Source: Aquirufa ecclesiirivi
GTDB taxonomy: Bacteria; Bacteroidota; Bacteroidia; Cytophagales; Spirosomataceae
DNA: 64,000 nt
Assembly: GCF_011250515.1 (NCBI RefSeq)
Contig: NZ_JAANOP010000001.1
Coordinates: 682,001-746,000, forward strand
Reading direction: 5' to 3'
Part shown: piece after piece, positions 34,887 to 44,578 of the stretch
How the letters are laid out: each line of letters starts with the position of its first letter
How positions within the stretch are numbered: position 1 is the first letter of the stretch
Made by a program: the position numbers and the translations under genes
The notes under the pieces: model-generated
Told to the model about the DNA's origin: nothing
The model's input: the letters and a program-made list of their open reading frames with translations, nothing else
Database searches by the model: none

Positions 34887-36125
34887 ATGAAATCTTTTTC
34901 TATTCCTTCTTTATTTAAAAGCGATTTGATTAGTCGAGTCAAGGAAGTTCGCCGATTAAGCGATAAGCTCAAAAAGAATTTCAAGCCTTCTGTTTTTGAT
35001 TTTGGCTCGGTAGAAATATTACTTTCACGGCATTTTGGTTTTTGTTATGGAGTGGAAAATGCCGTGGAAACGGCCTATAAAATCATAGAAGACAATCCTC
35101 AAAAACGCATATTTTTACTTTCTGAAATGATTCATAATCCAGCTGTCAATGCCGATTTGTTGGATTTAGGAGTGAAGTTTGTTCAGGATACCTATGGTAA
35201 TCAATTGGTAGCTTGGGATACCTTGACTAAAGAAGATATTGTGATCATTCCGGCCTTTGGAACAACGCTAGAAGTTCATGCCATTTTAGATAAAATCGGT
35301 ATTGATTTATATGCCTATGATACAACTTGTCCTTTTGTAGAAAAAGTTTGGAATCGAGCCAATCAAATAGGTCAAAATAAATATACCGTAGTGGTACATG
35401 GAAAACCTAGTCATGAGGAAACCAAGGCTACTTTTTCCCATTCTCAAGTAGTTACACCAACCTTGATCGTGAAAGACTTAGAACAAGCAAAACGCTTGGC
35501 CTACTACATTCGAAAGGAAAAATCGTCTCAAGAGTTTTATGAGGAATTTGAGGGACAATACTCACAAGGTTTTGACCCAGATAAGGATTTACAAAGAATT
35601 GGCGTGGTGAATCAAACGACGATGTTGGCGATTGATACCCAAGAAATAGTGGAATATTTGAAAGCTGAAATTGTTCAATTTTATCAATTGGAGCCACATC
35701 AAATAACTTCCCATTTTGCTGATACTCGTGATACTTTATGCTATGCAACCAACGATAATCAAAGTGCCACCTATGGTTTAATAGCCGAGGAGGCAGATTT
35801 TGCCATCATTGCTGGGGGGTATAATTCCTCCAATACATCACATTTAGTAGATTTATGTCAGGAAAAACTGCCTTCTTATTTCATAAAATCAGCTGAAAAA
35901 CTGATTTCAGAAAAGGAGATTCTTCATTTTGATAATAAAAATAAAGAAGAAGTTTTAATCCATGGGTATATTCCTCAAAAGGCCAAAGTTCGCGTTCTAC
36001 TCACTTGTGGAGCCTCCTGCCCTGATGCTGTCATTGAAGAAATACTTCGAAAATTGGTTTCCTTTTTCCCCGAATCAAAGGATGTAAATGAGGTGGTTGA
36101 AAATTGGAGCTTAGCTCAGAACTAA
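34887..36125 (+). CDS. ispH: 4-hydroxy-3-methylbut-2-enyl diphosphate reductase
   Basis: IspH makes IPP and DMAPP from HMBPP with an iron-sulfur cluster, the last step of the MEP pathway that begins with dxs at 10-12 kb. The three cluster cysteines are in HFGFCYGVENA, TTCPFVEK and CGASCPDAV. The protein from 34887 has 412 residues and begins MKSFSIPSLFKSD, the usual start in Bacteroidota. The frame is open from an ATG at 34809, which would add 26 basic residues; I consider this less likely. The end overlaps the converging kinase-like gene by 4 nt. Confidence 0.95.
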   Translation: MKSFSIPSLFKSDLISRVKEVRRLSDKLKKNFKPSVFDFGSVEILLSRHFGFCYGVENAVETAYKIIEDNPQKRIFLLSEMIHNPAVNADLLDLGVKFVQDTYGNQLVAWDTLTKEDIVIIPAFGTTLEVHAILDKIGIDLYAYDTTCPFVEKVWNRANQIGQNKYTVVVHGKPSHEETKATFSHSQVVTPTLIVKDLEQAKRLAYYIRKEKSSQEFYEEFEGQYSQGFDPDKDLQRIGVVNQTTMLAIDTQEIVEYLKAEIVQFYQLEPHQITSHFADTRDTLCYATNDNQSATYGLIAEEADFAIIAGGYNSSNTSHLVDLCQEKLPSYFIKSAEKLISEKEILHFDNKNKEEVLIHGYIPQKAKVRVLLTCGASCPDAVIEEILRKLVSFFPESKDVNEVVENWSLAQN

Positions 36126-37012
36126 TTCAAATACGAATCAAGAATCTTATTGACAGCTGGAAGATAGCCCTCGCCAAATAAGTTTACATGTACCAATAAA
36201 GGGTATAAATTGTATAGAGGAATTCGCTCATGGAATCCTTTTAAAATAGGGAAAGCTTCATGGTAAGCTTCATAGAATTCCTTTTCAAAGCCTCCAAACA
36301 TGGTGGTGAAAGCTATTTCCGCTTCTCTCAAACCAAAATAACAGGAAGGATCCACCAAGCTGACTAAACCATGTTGATTGACCATGGCATTTCCCGACCA
36401 TAAATCTCCGTGAATTAGAGCAGGTTGTTCGTTGGGGATAATGGAAGGAATTTTATCATATAACTTTTCAAAAGTTTCATTCGTTGCACCATCAATTTTT
36501 CTATGATATAAAGCGGTATCGACTTGATATTTTAATCGGTTTTGAATGAAAAAATCCACTCCTTGTGAGTTCCAAGTATTAACTTGTTTCGCTGCACCAA
36601 TGAAATTGTCATAGTCTAATCCATGTCCTTGAGAAGTTGTCGTTTGATGTAAATGGGCCAGTTTTATACCAAAATCACTCCAGTAGCTTTCTTTTTTTTC
36701 AGCAGATGGAATACACTCCATCACCAAGTATTCTTTTTCATCCAATTGCCCTACACCCAATACCTGTGGAACAGGAATGGTGTTGGTGGAGGCTATCAAA
36801 GCCAAATTTTTTGATTCTGCTTGGAACAAGCCTAGGTGATCACCTTGATTCCATTTGATGAAATATTCTCCTTGTGCTAGCTTAACACGTACAGCTAAAT
36901 TAAAATTTCCTCCATAAAAAAATTGAAAGTCCTCAATAGTGCCAATTTCGCCTAAATTTTGGCGGAGTATACTTTCAATAAATTGATACTGTTCTTGTGA
37001 TTGTTGGGACAT
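36122..37012 (-). CDS. Fructosamine kinase family protein
   Basis: A 296-residue member of the aminoglycoside-phosphotransferase/fructosamine-3-kinase fold, with the catalytic loop HGDLWSGN (near residue 200) and the metal-binding DPSCYFG further on. Family members phosphorylate ketoamines on glycated proteins so that they break down. The ATG at 37012 (MSQQSQEQYQF) is preferred to a TTG ten codons upstream. It stands alone, converging with ispH. Confidence 0.88.
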   Translation of the reverse strand: MSQQSQEQYQFIESILRQNLGEIGTIEDFQFFYGGNFNLAVRVKLAQGEYFIKWNQGDHLGLFQAESKNLALIASTNTIPVPQVLGVGQLDEKEYLVMECIPSAEKKESYWSDFGIKLAHLHQTTTSQGHGLDYDNFIGAAKQVNTWNSQGVDFFIQNRLKYQVDTALYHRKIDGATNETFEKLYDKIPSIIPNEQPALIHGDLWSGNAMVNQHGLVSLVDPSCYFGLREAEIAFTTMFGGFEKEFYEAYHEAFPILKGFHERIPLYNLYPLLVHVNLFGEGYLPAVNKILDSYLN

Positions 37013-37143
37013 GCTGGAGTCAATATTCTTCAAAAATACCAAAATAGAAACTCATGGGCAATTTTATTTTGTACCTATCATGAATGGTATGCGTTTGAAA
37101 ATTCGTATTTTCAAGTTCTGACTTGTTCTGATTAGCAAAACCC

Positions 37144-40100
37144 GTGTACAATCCGCTTCAAAACCAATTACGAAACTACCATCGACAACTTTCTCGGAAA
37201 GAGTTGTGGAAATCCTTGATACTTGCTGCTATTTGGATTTTAAGTGTAGCATTTTTCTTGATTTTATTGGAATACCTAGCTTGGTTTTCATCAGCCATTC
37301 GAGGAATATTTTTATACGCATTTTTTATAAGTTCAATAGGAATTCTGATATTATTTGTTCGAAGACCCATCTGGGATTTAATGCGTCCTTTGAATCAAGA
37401 AGATTATTATAGACTGGCCATTAGTTTGGGTAAATATTTGCCCTCTGAACATGCAGATGCGTTAATTAATGTACTTCAATTACAAAATCAAGTACCTGAT
37501 AATTCATTAGAACTGTGGCAGGCTGCCATTGAAGAAAAACAATCCTTTTTGAAGCAGTATCATTGGGAGGATTTTGTTCAGATAAGGGAATTAAAGAAAC
37601 CCTTTTTATTGTTCCTAGCACTTTTTGCTTTATTGGGAATCGGCCAATTGACCTTCCCAAATCTTTTCCGTAAGCCGAGTTTACGAATTTGGAATTATTC
37701 ATTTCATTACCCCAAGGATTTACCTTTTGAATTTGTGGTTTTAAATAAACCCTTCCAAGCTGTTGCAGGCGAAAACACCGAATTTTTAATGGAGCTAAGG
37801 GGTAAAAATTTACCAAGCGAAGTGACTTTACTTTGGGATGGGGAGCGAATCCCTTTAAGTCCTACAGAAAAGGCAAATCAGTTTAGGGGATTAATTCCAG
37901 CGATTCAATCGGAGAAATGGCTGCAATTTGAGGCAGGTGGATATTTTTCTGAACCGCAGCTTTTACCCCTAGTGCGCAGGCCAGGTTTAAAAGAAATGAC
38001 GATGAAGCTGATTTATCCAAGCTATTTAAAAAAGCCTAGCGAGACGATACATCAAGCGATTCCCTTAAAAGTTCCTGAAGGAACTACCGTTCATTGGGAA
38101 ATGACTACTTCTAGTGCGGAAAAATTAGGTATTCAGTTTCAACAAAAATCATCGGTTGATTGGGCAAGCCCCAATTTCTTAAAAACGAAATATCTTTTGA
38201 CACGTATAATCAGTCAAAATAGTACGTATCAAGTTATTGCACAAAATGCGCAGATGCCTATTCAAAAAAGTGTCATACAACCTATTGAGGTCATTTTGGA
38301 CCAAAAACCAAGTTTGCAAACCCAGTGGTTGGAGGATACGCTTTATTACCGTTTTAGGGTGTTAAATGCTTTGATTGAAGATGATTATGCTTTAGGTCAA
38401 ATGCGCTTATCCTATCAAATTAAGCGGAAAGATGCCAAAGGATTTTCAATCAAAAAAACCCAGGCAATTCCAATTCAGGCTGGAACAAAGCGCATGGAAG
38501 TGGAGTATATCTGGCGCGTTGATTCATTGGCATTACATCCGGGAGATCAAATTCATTATCGAGTGGAGGTTTCCGATCAAGATGGCTTGCACGGTCCAAA
38601 ATGGACACAGACAAGTATGCAAATTTGGGAATATCCTGAGATAAAGCGTTTGGAAAAGAAAATGGATCAGCAAGCAGATCAGGCTGAAAAACAAGTCTTA
38701 AATTCTCTTCAAAAGGCCCAAGATATGAAGCAAGAGATCAACGAACTAACCAAGCGAGTTCAGCTTGGGAAGGAAGTGGATTTGAAAGCTTTACAAGAAG
38801 TATTGGATAAAGAAACGGCACTGAAAAAGACGATTGAGGAGCTTAAAAAGATGCAAGAACAATGGATGGGTCAGCAAATGAGCTTTCAGCAAATGGACCC
38901 AACTTGGATGAAGAAGATGGAAAACTTGCAGAAAATGATTTCTCAGCTTTGGGATCCTGACATGGAGAAACGACGCGATGCGCTGTTGAAAAATTGGGAA
39001 AAGGAGTCGGCCACTTTATGGCAAAAACACTTGGATCAAATGCGGAATCAAGGGAAGAACATGGAGCGGGAATTGGAGAGATTACAGCAGTTTTATCAGG
39101 AGTTGAAAGTTGAAAAAATGCTGGATGAATCCATTTCTCGCTGGAAAGAATTGGCCAAAAAGCAAGAGGAGTTGAGTGAAAAGAACAACGGGAAAAATGA
39201 ACAAGAGTTAGCTAAGCAACAAGAAGCCCTAAACAAGGAAGTGGAAGAGGAAAGGAAAAAGTTGGATGAGATTGCTCAAGAGAAAAAGGAGATACCAGGT
39301 GAGCAGGATTTGGATAAGGAAGAGAAATTGCAAGAGGAGATGGAGGAGAATTTGGATAATGCCCAAGAAAATTTACAAAATAAGCAGTCGAAACAAGCCG
39401 AAACCAATCAAAAGAAAGCTGCTGAAAAAATGAAGAAATTGGCTAAAAAATTGGAAGAGCAGCAGGAGCAACAGGAATCTACGGAAGTGGCCCTGAATTT
39501 AGCTCAACTACGCTTGTTGATGGAAGATTTGTTGCAATTGTCTTTTGATCAAGAACGCATTATGAAAGCGTATAAAAAGATTCCTGCAGGAGATGTGGCC
39601 GTTCGTCAAATCGCTCAAGAACAAAATAAGTTGGGTGAGATGGCTACTATTTTGGAAGATAGTTTGATTTCATTAGGGAAAAAGTTGATGCCCTTGTCCC
39701 AGACTATCACCAAGGAAACGGCCAATATGAAGCAAAGAATGCAGGAAGCTTCTCGTATGATGAAGGAGCGTAAATGGGATATTGTACCAGTAAGACAACA
39801 AGAAGCTATGGCTGCGACGAACCAATTGGCCGTATTGTTGTCGGATTTATTACGTCAAGTGCAGGATCAAGCAGCACAGGCTAAATCTGGTAAGAAAGGC
39901 AATTCGAAAGGAAACGCAAAAGGGAATTGGGGGAAAAGGCAGCAGCAATTGAATCAAAAAGCCAGGAAAATGGGGTCCCAGCCTATGATGATTACCAATG
40001 AAGAATTGATAAAATTGGCAGAGGAGCAAGCGCAGATTCGTCAGGAAATGGAGCAAAAAATGAATGAGTTGCAAGGCCAACCTGGTAGTCAAGGTTTACA

Positions 40101-40437
40101 GAAATCCTTATCAGACTTAATTAAAGATATGGATAAAAATGAGTCGGACATTGTGAATAAGCGTTTGAATAATTCGTTGCAGCAGCGCCAGGAACAAATG
40201 TTGCCTAGATTGATGGAAGCGGAAAAGGCCTTAAAAGAACAGGGTGAAGATCCGAAAAGGGAATCAAAAACGGCCTTGCAAAAATGGAAAGAAAACCCTC
40301 CACCCAACTTAGCTCCTTTCCTTAAAAGACAAAAAGAGAATCGAGATTTATTACAAAATGTTCCAGTAGACCTTTTACCTTATTATCAACAAAAAGTGAT
40401 GCAGTATATGGATAAGATTAAGCAAAAATTGAAATAA
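37144..40437 (+). CDS. DUF4175 family membrane/coiled-coil protein
   Basis: A 1097-residue protein of the DUF4175 type, found mostly in Bacteroidota and some Alphaproteobacteria. Two hydrophobic segments near residues 24-70 and a third near 150-168 anchor it. Residues 170-490 look beta-rich and probably lie outside the cytoplasm. From about 500 to the end it is a very long Gln/Glu/Lys/Met-rich coiled coil (for example KKLAKKLEEQQEQQESTEVA), with some proline breaks. Function unknown; a large envelope scaffold is a fair guess. GTG start at 37144. It is a single gene, ending at a palindromic element. Confidence 0.85.
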   Translation: MYNPLQNQLRNYHRQLSRKELWKSLILAAIWILSVAFFLILLEYLAWFSSAIRGIFLYAFFISSIGILILFVRRPIWDLMRPLNQEDYYRLAISLGKYLPSEHADALINVLQLQNQVPDNSLELWQAAIEEKQSFLKQYHWEDFVQIRELKKPFLLFLALFALLGIGQLTFPNLFRKPSLRIWNYSFHYPKDLPFEFVVLNKPFQAVAGENTEFLMELRGKNLPSEVTLLWDGERIPLSPTEKANQFRGLIPAIQSEKWLQFEAGGYFSEPQLLPLVRRPGLKEMTMKLIYPSYLKKPSETIHQAIPLKVPEGTTVHWEMTTSSAEKLGIQFQQKSSVDWASPNFLKTKYLLTRIISQNSTYQVIAQNAQMPIQKSVIQPIEVILDQKPSLQTQWLEDTLYYRFRVLNALIEDDYALGQMRLSYQIKRKDAKGFSIKKTQAIPIQAGTKRMEVEYIWRVDSLALHPGDQIHYRVEVSDQDGLHGPKWTQTSMQIWEYPEIKRLEKKMDQQADQAEKQVLNSLQKAQDMKQEINELTKRVQLGKEVDLKALQEVLDKETALKKTIEELKKMQEQWMGQQMSFQQMDPTWMKKMENLQKMISQLWDPDMEKRRDALLKNWEKESATLWQKHLDQMRNQGKNMERELERLQQFYQELKVEKMLDESISRWKELAKKQEELSEKNNGKNEQELAKQQEALNKEVEEERKKLDEIAQEKKEIPGEQDLDKEEKLQEEMEENLDNAQENLQNKQSKQAETNQKKAAEKMKKLAKKLEEQQEQQESTEVALNLAQLRLLMEDLLQLSFDQERIMKAYKKIPAGDVAVRQIAQEQNKLGEMATILEDSLISLGKKLMPLSQTITKETANMKQRMQEASRMMKERKWDIVPVRQQEAMAATNQLAVLLSDLLRQVQDQAAQAKSGKKGNSKGNAKGNWGKRQQQLNQKARKMGSQPMMITNEELIKLAEEQAQIRQEMEQKMNELQGQPGSQGLQKSLSDLIKDMDKNESDIVNKRLNNSLQQRQEQMLPRLMEAEKALKEQGEDPKRESKTALQKWKENPPPNLAPFLKRQKENRDLLQNVPVDLLPYYQQKVMQYMDKIKQKLK

Positions 40438-40445
40438 AATTTCCT

Positions 40446-40478
40446 AACGCTGGCAAGGTTCCAAACCTTGACAGCGTT
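40446..40478. repeat. Imperfect palindrome, possible dispersed repeat or terminator
   Basis: AACGCTG-G-CAAGGTT then CCA then AACCTTG-A-CAGCGTT: two 7-bp stem blocks separated by one G/A mismatch, with a 3-nt loop. It lies between the converging DUF4175 and DUF2480 genes and lacks a good T-run, so it may be a dispersed palindromic element more than a classical terminator. Confidence 0.6.
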
Positions 40479-40551
40479 GTCAAAACGAATGAAATTTTAT
40501 ACTTATTGTCCAACAAGTTGATATTAAAAGTCAGGAAAGAAGAAGGCTTTT

Positions 40552-41061
40552 TTATGATTTCCTCTTAAATAAAGGAACGGTACTACAAGGCTCACCAAAG
40601 AACAAGCTTTTAACTATTGGCTGAAGTTTTTGTGCAACTTGCACATAGGCATCGGTCGGGACCGATTCTTTCGAACAACCTTTTATCACCACTCTGGCAC
40701 CAACAAGCTCTTGAATGTCCAATTCATCGATACTTTGTTTGAACAATGTTTTTTCCAAATCATCCAAGGTTCCGAAAACTATCGTTTTTGCATATGGACT
40801 TAATTGAATACTTAAAAGCATAAAAGCCCAAGTTGGTATGATCGCATCATTGCTACAACCCACCGCTACATGCTTATCTTGATAATTTGCCCAATCATGT
40901 TCTGAAATGAAATTTCGAAAGTCTTTTTCTTTCAAAACTAGTTCCATGAATAACTGGGGTTTAATGTCCAAAAAGATTCGCTCCCCTGGGATTCGCATTT
41001 CTTCCAGATCCAATTGAATTAAACCACTTTGTTTTACTCGATTGATGATTTCTTCTTCCAT
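40552..41061 (-). CDS. DUF2480 family protein
   Basis: A 169-residue protein matching the DUF2480 family of Bacteroidota (ERIFLDIKPQLFMELVLKEK, HVAVGCSNDAIIPTWAFMLL). There is a small Cys/Ser-rich end (VVIKGCSKESVPTDAY). Its role is unknown. The start overlaps the tsaB stop by one base (TAATG), so translation of the two is likely coupled. Confidence 0.85.
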   Translation of the reverse strand: MEEEIINRVKQSGLIQLDLEEMRIPGERIFLDIKPQLFMELVLKEKDFRNFISEHDWANYQDKHVAVGCSNDAIIPTWAFMLLSIQLSPYAKTIVFGTLDDLEKTLFKQSIDELDIQELVGARVVIKGCSKESVPTDAYVQVAQKLQPIVKSLFFGEPCSTVPLFKRKS

Positions 41062-41756
41062 TACAATGCTTTATTTTTAGGCTGAGTTCCCATGAATTCT
41101 TTCAAATAATCCGGTTCTAAGCTAACCAAATCTTGGAAGTTTTTGTTCAAATATTCATCATAGGCTAAAGCACCCATGAATTGAGCTTCAGGAAATAAAG
41201 GATTATTAACAAATTGAATATCAGGATGCCGGCAAGTGCTTTGCCATTTCTCAGCACCATTGCCAAAGGCGAGCAATGTTGTTCCTCGTAATTCAGAAAA
41301 GGAATTTTCATCTAAAATGATAGCTTTTGATGCTTGTATCTCTCGCAAATCTTCTAATTCATAACATGCCGCATAAACTTCCATTCTTCGGGCATCTAAC
41401 ATAGGAAGGAGTCGGACCTGAGAAAATTCTTGTTGGCTTTGTCGAAAACCTTGGGCTAATATTTTTAAAGTAGGTAGTGCTATTAAAGGAATGTCCAATC
41501 CAAAACATAATCCTTTTGCTGTGGCTAAACCAATTCGTAGTCCAGTATATGAGCCTGGTCCCATGGAAACGGCGATAGCTTCTATTTGAGATAAGTTAAA
41601 TCCATTTTCTTGTAATAGAGAATCGATTAAAACTGTGACTTGTTTTGAATGGCCCCCATCTTCGACAATTAATTTTTGAGCAATTAATTCTCCGTTTTGA
41701 TGTATCGCGACGGAGCAAGTTGGGGTAGAAGTTTCTATACTAAGAATCAAATTCAT
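41061..41756 (-). CDS. tsaB: tRNA t6A synthesis protein TsaB
   Basis: A 231-residue ASKHA-fold protein with ILSIETSTPTCSVAI at the start and the marker GPGSYTGLRIGLATAKGL near residue 70. TsaB works with TsaD and TsaE to add threonylcarbamoyl to A37 of ANN-decoding tRNAs. The ATG at 41756 is preferred to an upstream non-ATG start inside the S41 gene. One nucleotide separates it from that gene. Confidence 0.94.
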   Translation of the reverse strand: MNLILSIETSTPTCSVAIHQNGELIAQKLIVEDGGHSKQVTVLIDSLLQENGFNLSQIEAIAVSMGPGSYTGLRIGLATAKGLCFGLDIPLIALPTLKILAQGFRQSQQEFSQVRLLPMLDARRMEVYAACYELEDLREIQASKAIILDENSFSELRGTTLLAFGNGAEKWQSTCRHPDIQFVNNPLFPEAQFMGALAYDEYLNKNFQDLVSLEPDYLKEFMGTQPKNKAL

Positions 41757-41757
41757 G

Positions 41758-43428
41758 TTATTTTCCTGCCAAAATCGATTGAAAACGAGTATTCTGTTCA
41801 AATAATTTTATAGCCTCACGAATGGAAGGGTCCTTTGAAAATGACCATTCATTCATTCCTTTTTGAAGGTAATAATGTTGTACAATCTCCTGTTCCAATA
41901 AAGTAATGATGTCTGACTGATAAGCAGTTAATTCTCGATCCAAATTGGATGCCCATTCCTTTCTGAAATTCTGAAGAGCAGGTTCCATGCTAGCGTAGGA
42001 TTTATCCTTTTTGGCCAGCTCACTGATTATGTGGAATTGTCGCTCAATTTGACTTTCAAATTTGAAATTTTGATTTTTCAACCAAGTACAAAAGGCCTGA
42101 TATTCAGCTGGACTTAAACTGAAATCTTTCGCAGGTGAAATACTTGGATGTTTACTTCTAAAATAACAAGCATAGAGAAAAATCATATGCTGCTTTTGAA
42201 GGGCATTTGTGAATGGGGATGTGCTTAATTTTTCTACCGAGATATCTGGGGTAATTCCTCCTCCATCGACTACTTTACGATGATTTTTAGTGTAAAATGT
42301 TTTACTATTTGAATCTTTTAAGGCAACCGCACTACCATCAGGATTTCGATGTTGATAATCGATTGCTTGAATACAACGACCGCTTGGAATGTAATATTTA
42401 GCTGTAGTGATCTTCATTTTAGTGCGGAAAGGTAAATCTCGAGTAACTTGAACGAGTCCTTTTCCAAAGCTTTTTTGACCAATTAAAACAGCGCGGTCAT
42501 AATCTTGCATTACACCAGCCACGATTTCCGATGCAGAAGCTGAATGATTATTGATCAATATAATTAAGGGTAATTCAGGTTCCGTGCTGGGATTTAGCGC
42601 ATTATAGGTTTTATTCCATTCTTCCACCTTTCCGCGAGTAGAAACTACTTCCGAGTCTTTGGGTAGGAATAAATTACAAATATCAACCGCCTGAGTCAGA
42701 AGCCCCCCTGGGTTTTCCCTCAAGTCCAAAATTAATTTTTTCATGCCTGCCTGTTTCAAGCTTTGCAAAGCATTTTTTAATTCTTTGGCCGCGGAAGCAT
42801 TAAAATCTTCTAATAAAATATAACCTACTCCTGGTTGAATAATACCAGAATACACCACATTTTTAATTTGAACGGTCTCTCGATTGATGCTTATTTCTTG
42901 TGGTGTGGTTTGGCCATTTTTTAAGACTTTGACCAAAATTTTAGTTCCAGATTGTCCTCTTAGTAGTTTAGATGGATCAGCTTCAGGTTTATCGGAAAGT
43001 GCGATGCCATTGACTGCAATAATTTGATCTCCAATGCCCAACCCTGCTTTTAAGGCAGGACTATTTTCTTCAATAAAAGAAATCCGAAACGTTTGATTGA
43101 TTTCCGCCAAAATGATACCAATTCCTTGGTATTTTCCAGTGGTCATGGTTAAAAAATCCTCTAATTCATCTTCTGGATAAAAGACAGTATAAGGGTCAAA
43201 ACTTTTTAATAAAGCATCTATAGAAGTCTTTACCGCCTGATTAGGGTTCACTTCATCTACGTAAAACTTATTCAATTCCTTAAAAACGGAAGCGTAAATA
43301 TCTAGGTTCTTGGCAATTTCAAAGAAACGATCTCCTGGGGAGTTTAATGCTAAGACGCATACGAAACTAATACCTGAAAGGGCGGCGATGAGCCAATTTT
43401 TGATGGACTTAGGAGTTTTTTGTGGCAT
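41758..43428 (-). CDS. S41 C-terminal processing peptidase
   Basis: A 556-residue CtpA/Prc-like serine protease with an N-terminal signal anchor (LIAALSGISFVCVLAL), a PDZ domain (about residues 95-180), and the S41 catalytic region with NNHSASASEIVAGVMQDY (serine) and SFGKGLVQ (lysine). A 190-residue C-terminal extension follows. It acts in the periplasm on C-terminal ends of proteins. The gene overlaps the rnpA end by 20 nt and is followed by tsaB. Confidence 0.9.
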   Translation of the reverse strand: MPQKTPKSIKNWLIAALSGISFVCVLALNSPGDRFFEIAKNLDIYASVFKELNKFYVDEVNPNQAVKTSIDALLKSFDPYTVFYPEDELEDFLTMTTGKYQGIGIILAEINQTFRISFIEENSPALKAGLGIGDQIIAVNGIALSDKPEADPSKLLRGQSGTKILVKVLKNGQTTPQEISINRETVQIKNVVYSGIIQPGVGYILLEDFNASAAKELKNALQSLKQAGMKKLILDLRENPGGLLTQAVDICNLFLPKDSEVVSTRGKVEEWNKTYNALNPSTEPELPLIILINNHSASASEIVAGVMQDYDRAVLIGQKSFGKGLVQVTRDLPFRTKMKITTAKYYIPSGRCIQAIDYQHRNPDGSAVALKDSNSKTFYTKNHRKVVDGGGITPDISVEKLSTSPFTNALQKQHMIFLYACYFRSKHPSISPAKDFSLSPAEYQAFCTWLKNQNFKFESQIERQFHIISELAKKDKSYASMEPALQNFRKEWASNLDRELTAYQSDIITLLEQEIVQHYYLQKGMNEWSFSKDPSIREAIKLFEQNTRFQSILAGK

Positions 43429-43813
43429 CTTTTTGGGTATTGCTAAATTCTTGCAAGACTAGCTGCATTTTCTTATTGATCCGATCAAAAGGCTCAATTG
43501 TAGAAGCAATATAAACAAAAGCCAGAAAATCTGGTAATTTCTCTTTCCCTTCTCCTAGGTGAAAGGCCTTGTTCAAGCGATAAGCTTCTCGGATTCTTCT
43601 TTTGATGAGGTTCCTATCGACCGCTTTTTTGAACTTACGCTTTGGGACGGAAATAAGAATTTGTGGAAATTCTAAAGGCTGAGGGCCAAATTGATATAAA
43701 ACTCGAAAAGGATAGACAAACCGTTGTGCTACGATCTGACTATCCTTTTGGAATAGTGAATCTATGATTTTGACTTGCGTAAGTCGCTCGGATTTTTGAA
43801 AAGTAAACTTCAC
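43409..43813 (-). CDS. rnpA: Ribonuclease P protein component
   Basis: The protein part of RNase P, 134 residues if started at the GTG at 43813 (VKFTFQKSERLTQVK, like family starts KxTFxKxERL). A TTG seven codons upstream is the alternative; the nearby ATG is out of frame. The RNR signature is present in AVDRNLIKRRIREAYRL. It sits 60 nt after rpmH, the classic rpmH-rnpA pair, though dnaA and oriC are not beside it here. Confidence 0.9.
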   Translation of the reverse strand: MKFTFQKSERLTQVKIIDSLFQKDSQIVAQRFVYPFRVLYQFGPQPLEFPQILISVPKRKFKKAVDRNLIKRRIREAYRLNKAFHLGEGKEKLPDFLAFVYIASTIEPFDRINKKMQLVLQEFSNTQKDATKNS

Positions 43814-43873
43814 GGCATGAAACTTGTTGTACAACTAAGCTAACCTGAAATCTTCTTTCCTAAGATCTAAGGC

Positions 43874-44029
43874 TTATTTTCCTCTCTTCTCGTCAGAAAC
43901 TGAAAGTTTGTGACGCCCTTTAGCGCGACGTGCTGTTAACACACGACGACCATTAGCTGTAGACATACGCTCACGGAATCCGTGCTTATTTTTTCTTTTT
44001 TTAACCGAAGGTTGAAAAGTTCTTTTCAT
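43874..44029 (-). CDS. rpmH: 50S ribosomal protein L34
   Basis: L34, 51 residues starting [19 protein letters not shown], which is diagnostic. The ATG at 44029 is internal to a longer open frame and is the true start. First gene of an operon with rnpA, the S41 peptidase, tsaB and DUF2480. Its promoter at 44075-44104 is well formed. Confidence 0.97.
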   Translation of the reverse strand: MKRTFQPSVKKRKNKHGFRERMSTANGRRVLTARRAKGRHKLSVSDEKRGK

Positions 44030-44074
44030 TTCTTTAACATTTACATATTTCGAAACTGATTCGAATTGGGTTTG

Positions 44075-44104
44075 CAAAGGTACAAAAAAAATATTTTTAA
44101 CAAA
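44075..44104 (-). promoter_or_regulatory. Promoter of rpmH operon
   Basis: Minus-strand TTTG (44101-44104), 18 nt, TACCTTTG (44075-44082), a clear Bacteroidota promoter. The remaining DNA to 44283 is AT-rich with no gene seen. Confidence 0.7.
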
Positions 44105-44283
44105 GCATTCGGTTTAAAAAAAATGAAAGAGTTTTTGATGAGGGGAGTGTTTTTGTTCTTGCGACTCTTTATTTCGTTCAACGTATCCATGTGAATCAAA
44201 TAAAGCGCACTTACGAAGTATTTTTTAGGTCAGCGAATTCTATATTGATTTATTGATAAAAGGAATTAACCCTATTGACAAAT

Positions 44284-44320
44284 TACCAATTTTTGGTAGT
44301 TTTATCATGATTAAACTACC
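44284..44320 (+). promoter_or_regulatory. Overlapping inverted repeats, likely ParD operator
   Basis: TACCAA-TTT-TTGGTA (44284-44298) overlaps a second repeat GGTAGTTT (44295-44302) with AAACTACC (44313-44320). Both lie within 45 nt of the parD ATG. Autoregulation by antitoxins through such palindromes is usual for parDE operons; binding here is inferred. Confidence 0.55.
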
Positions 44321-44326
44321 TCATAT

Positions 44327-44578
44327 ATGGGACGAAATACATCAATATCGCTCGGGAATCATTTTGAAAATTTTATTCAAAATTTGATAGATGATGGTCG
44401 ATATACTAATGCTAGCGAAGTTATTCGGGCAGGACTCCGCCTTCTTGAAGATGAGGAAAGCAAGGTTATTGCATTAAGAAAAGCTGTTAATGATGGAATA
44501 GCAAGTGGTCGTTCTATCCATTTTGATCCTAAAAAACATTTGCAACTACTCAAAGCTGGGAGGAAGTCAAATGGCTAA
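44327..44578 (+). CDS. parD: ParD-family antitoxin
   Basis: An 83-residue ribbon-helix-helix protein. The N-terminal half (SISLGNHFENFIQNLIDDGR then YTNASEVIRAGLRLLEDEE) is the DNA-binding RHH fold of ParD/CopG-like antitoxins; the C-terminal half should wrap the toxin. It ends in 8-nt overlap with the start of the parE remnant, as in working parDE operons. The toxin is broken, so this antitoxin is an orphan in this window. Confidence 0.88.
   Translation: MGRNTSISLGNHFENFIQNLIDDGRYTNASEVIRAGLRLLEDEESKVIALRKAVNDGIASGRSIHFDPKKHLQLLKAGRKSNG

Noticed and set aside
40438-40551. tRNA or riboswitch in the palindromic gap
   Set aside because: Only the simple hairpin is present; no cloverleaf or known riboswitch core is seen.
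43409-44326. Replication origin near rpmH-rnpA
   Set aside because: No dnaA gene, no cluster of DnaA boxes was recognised, and the gap is short.
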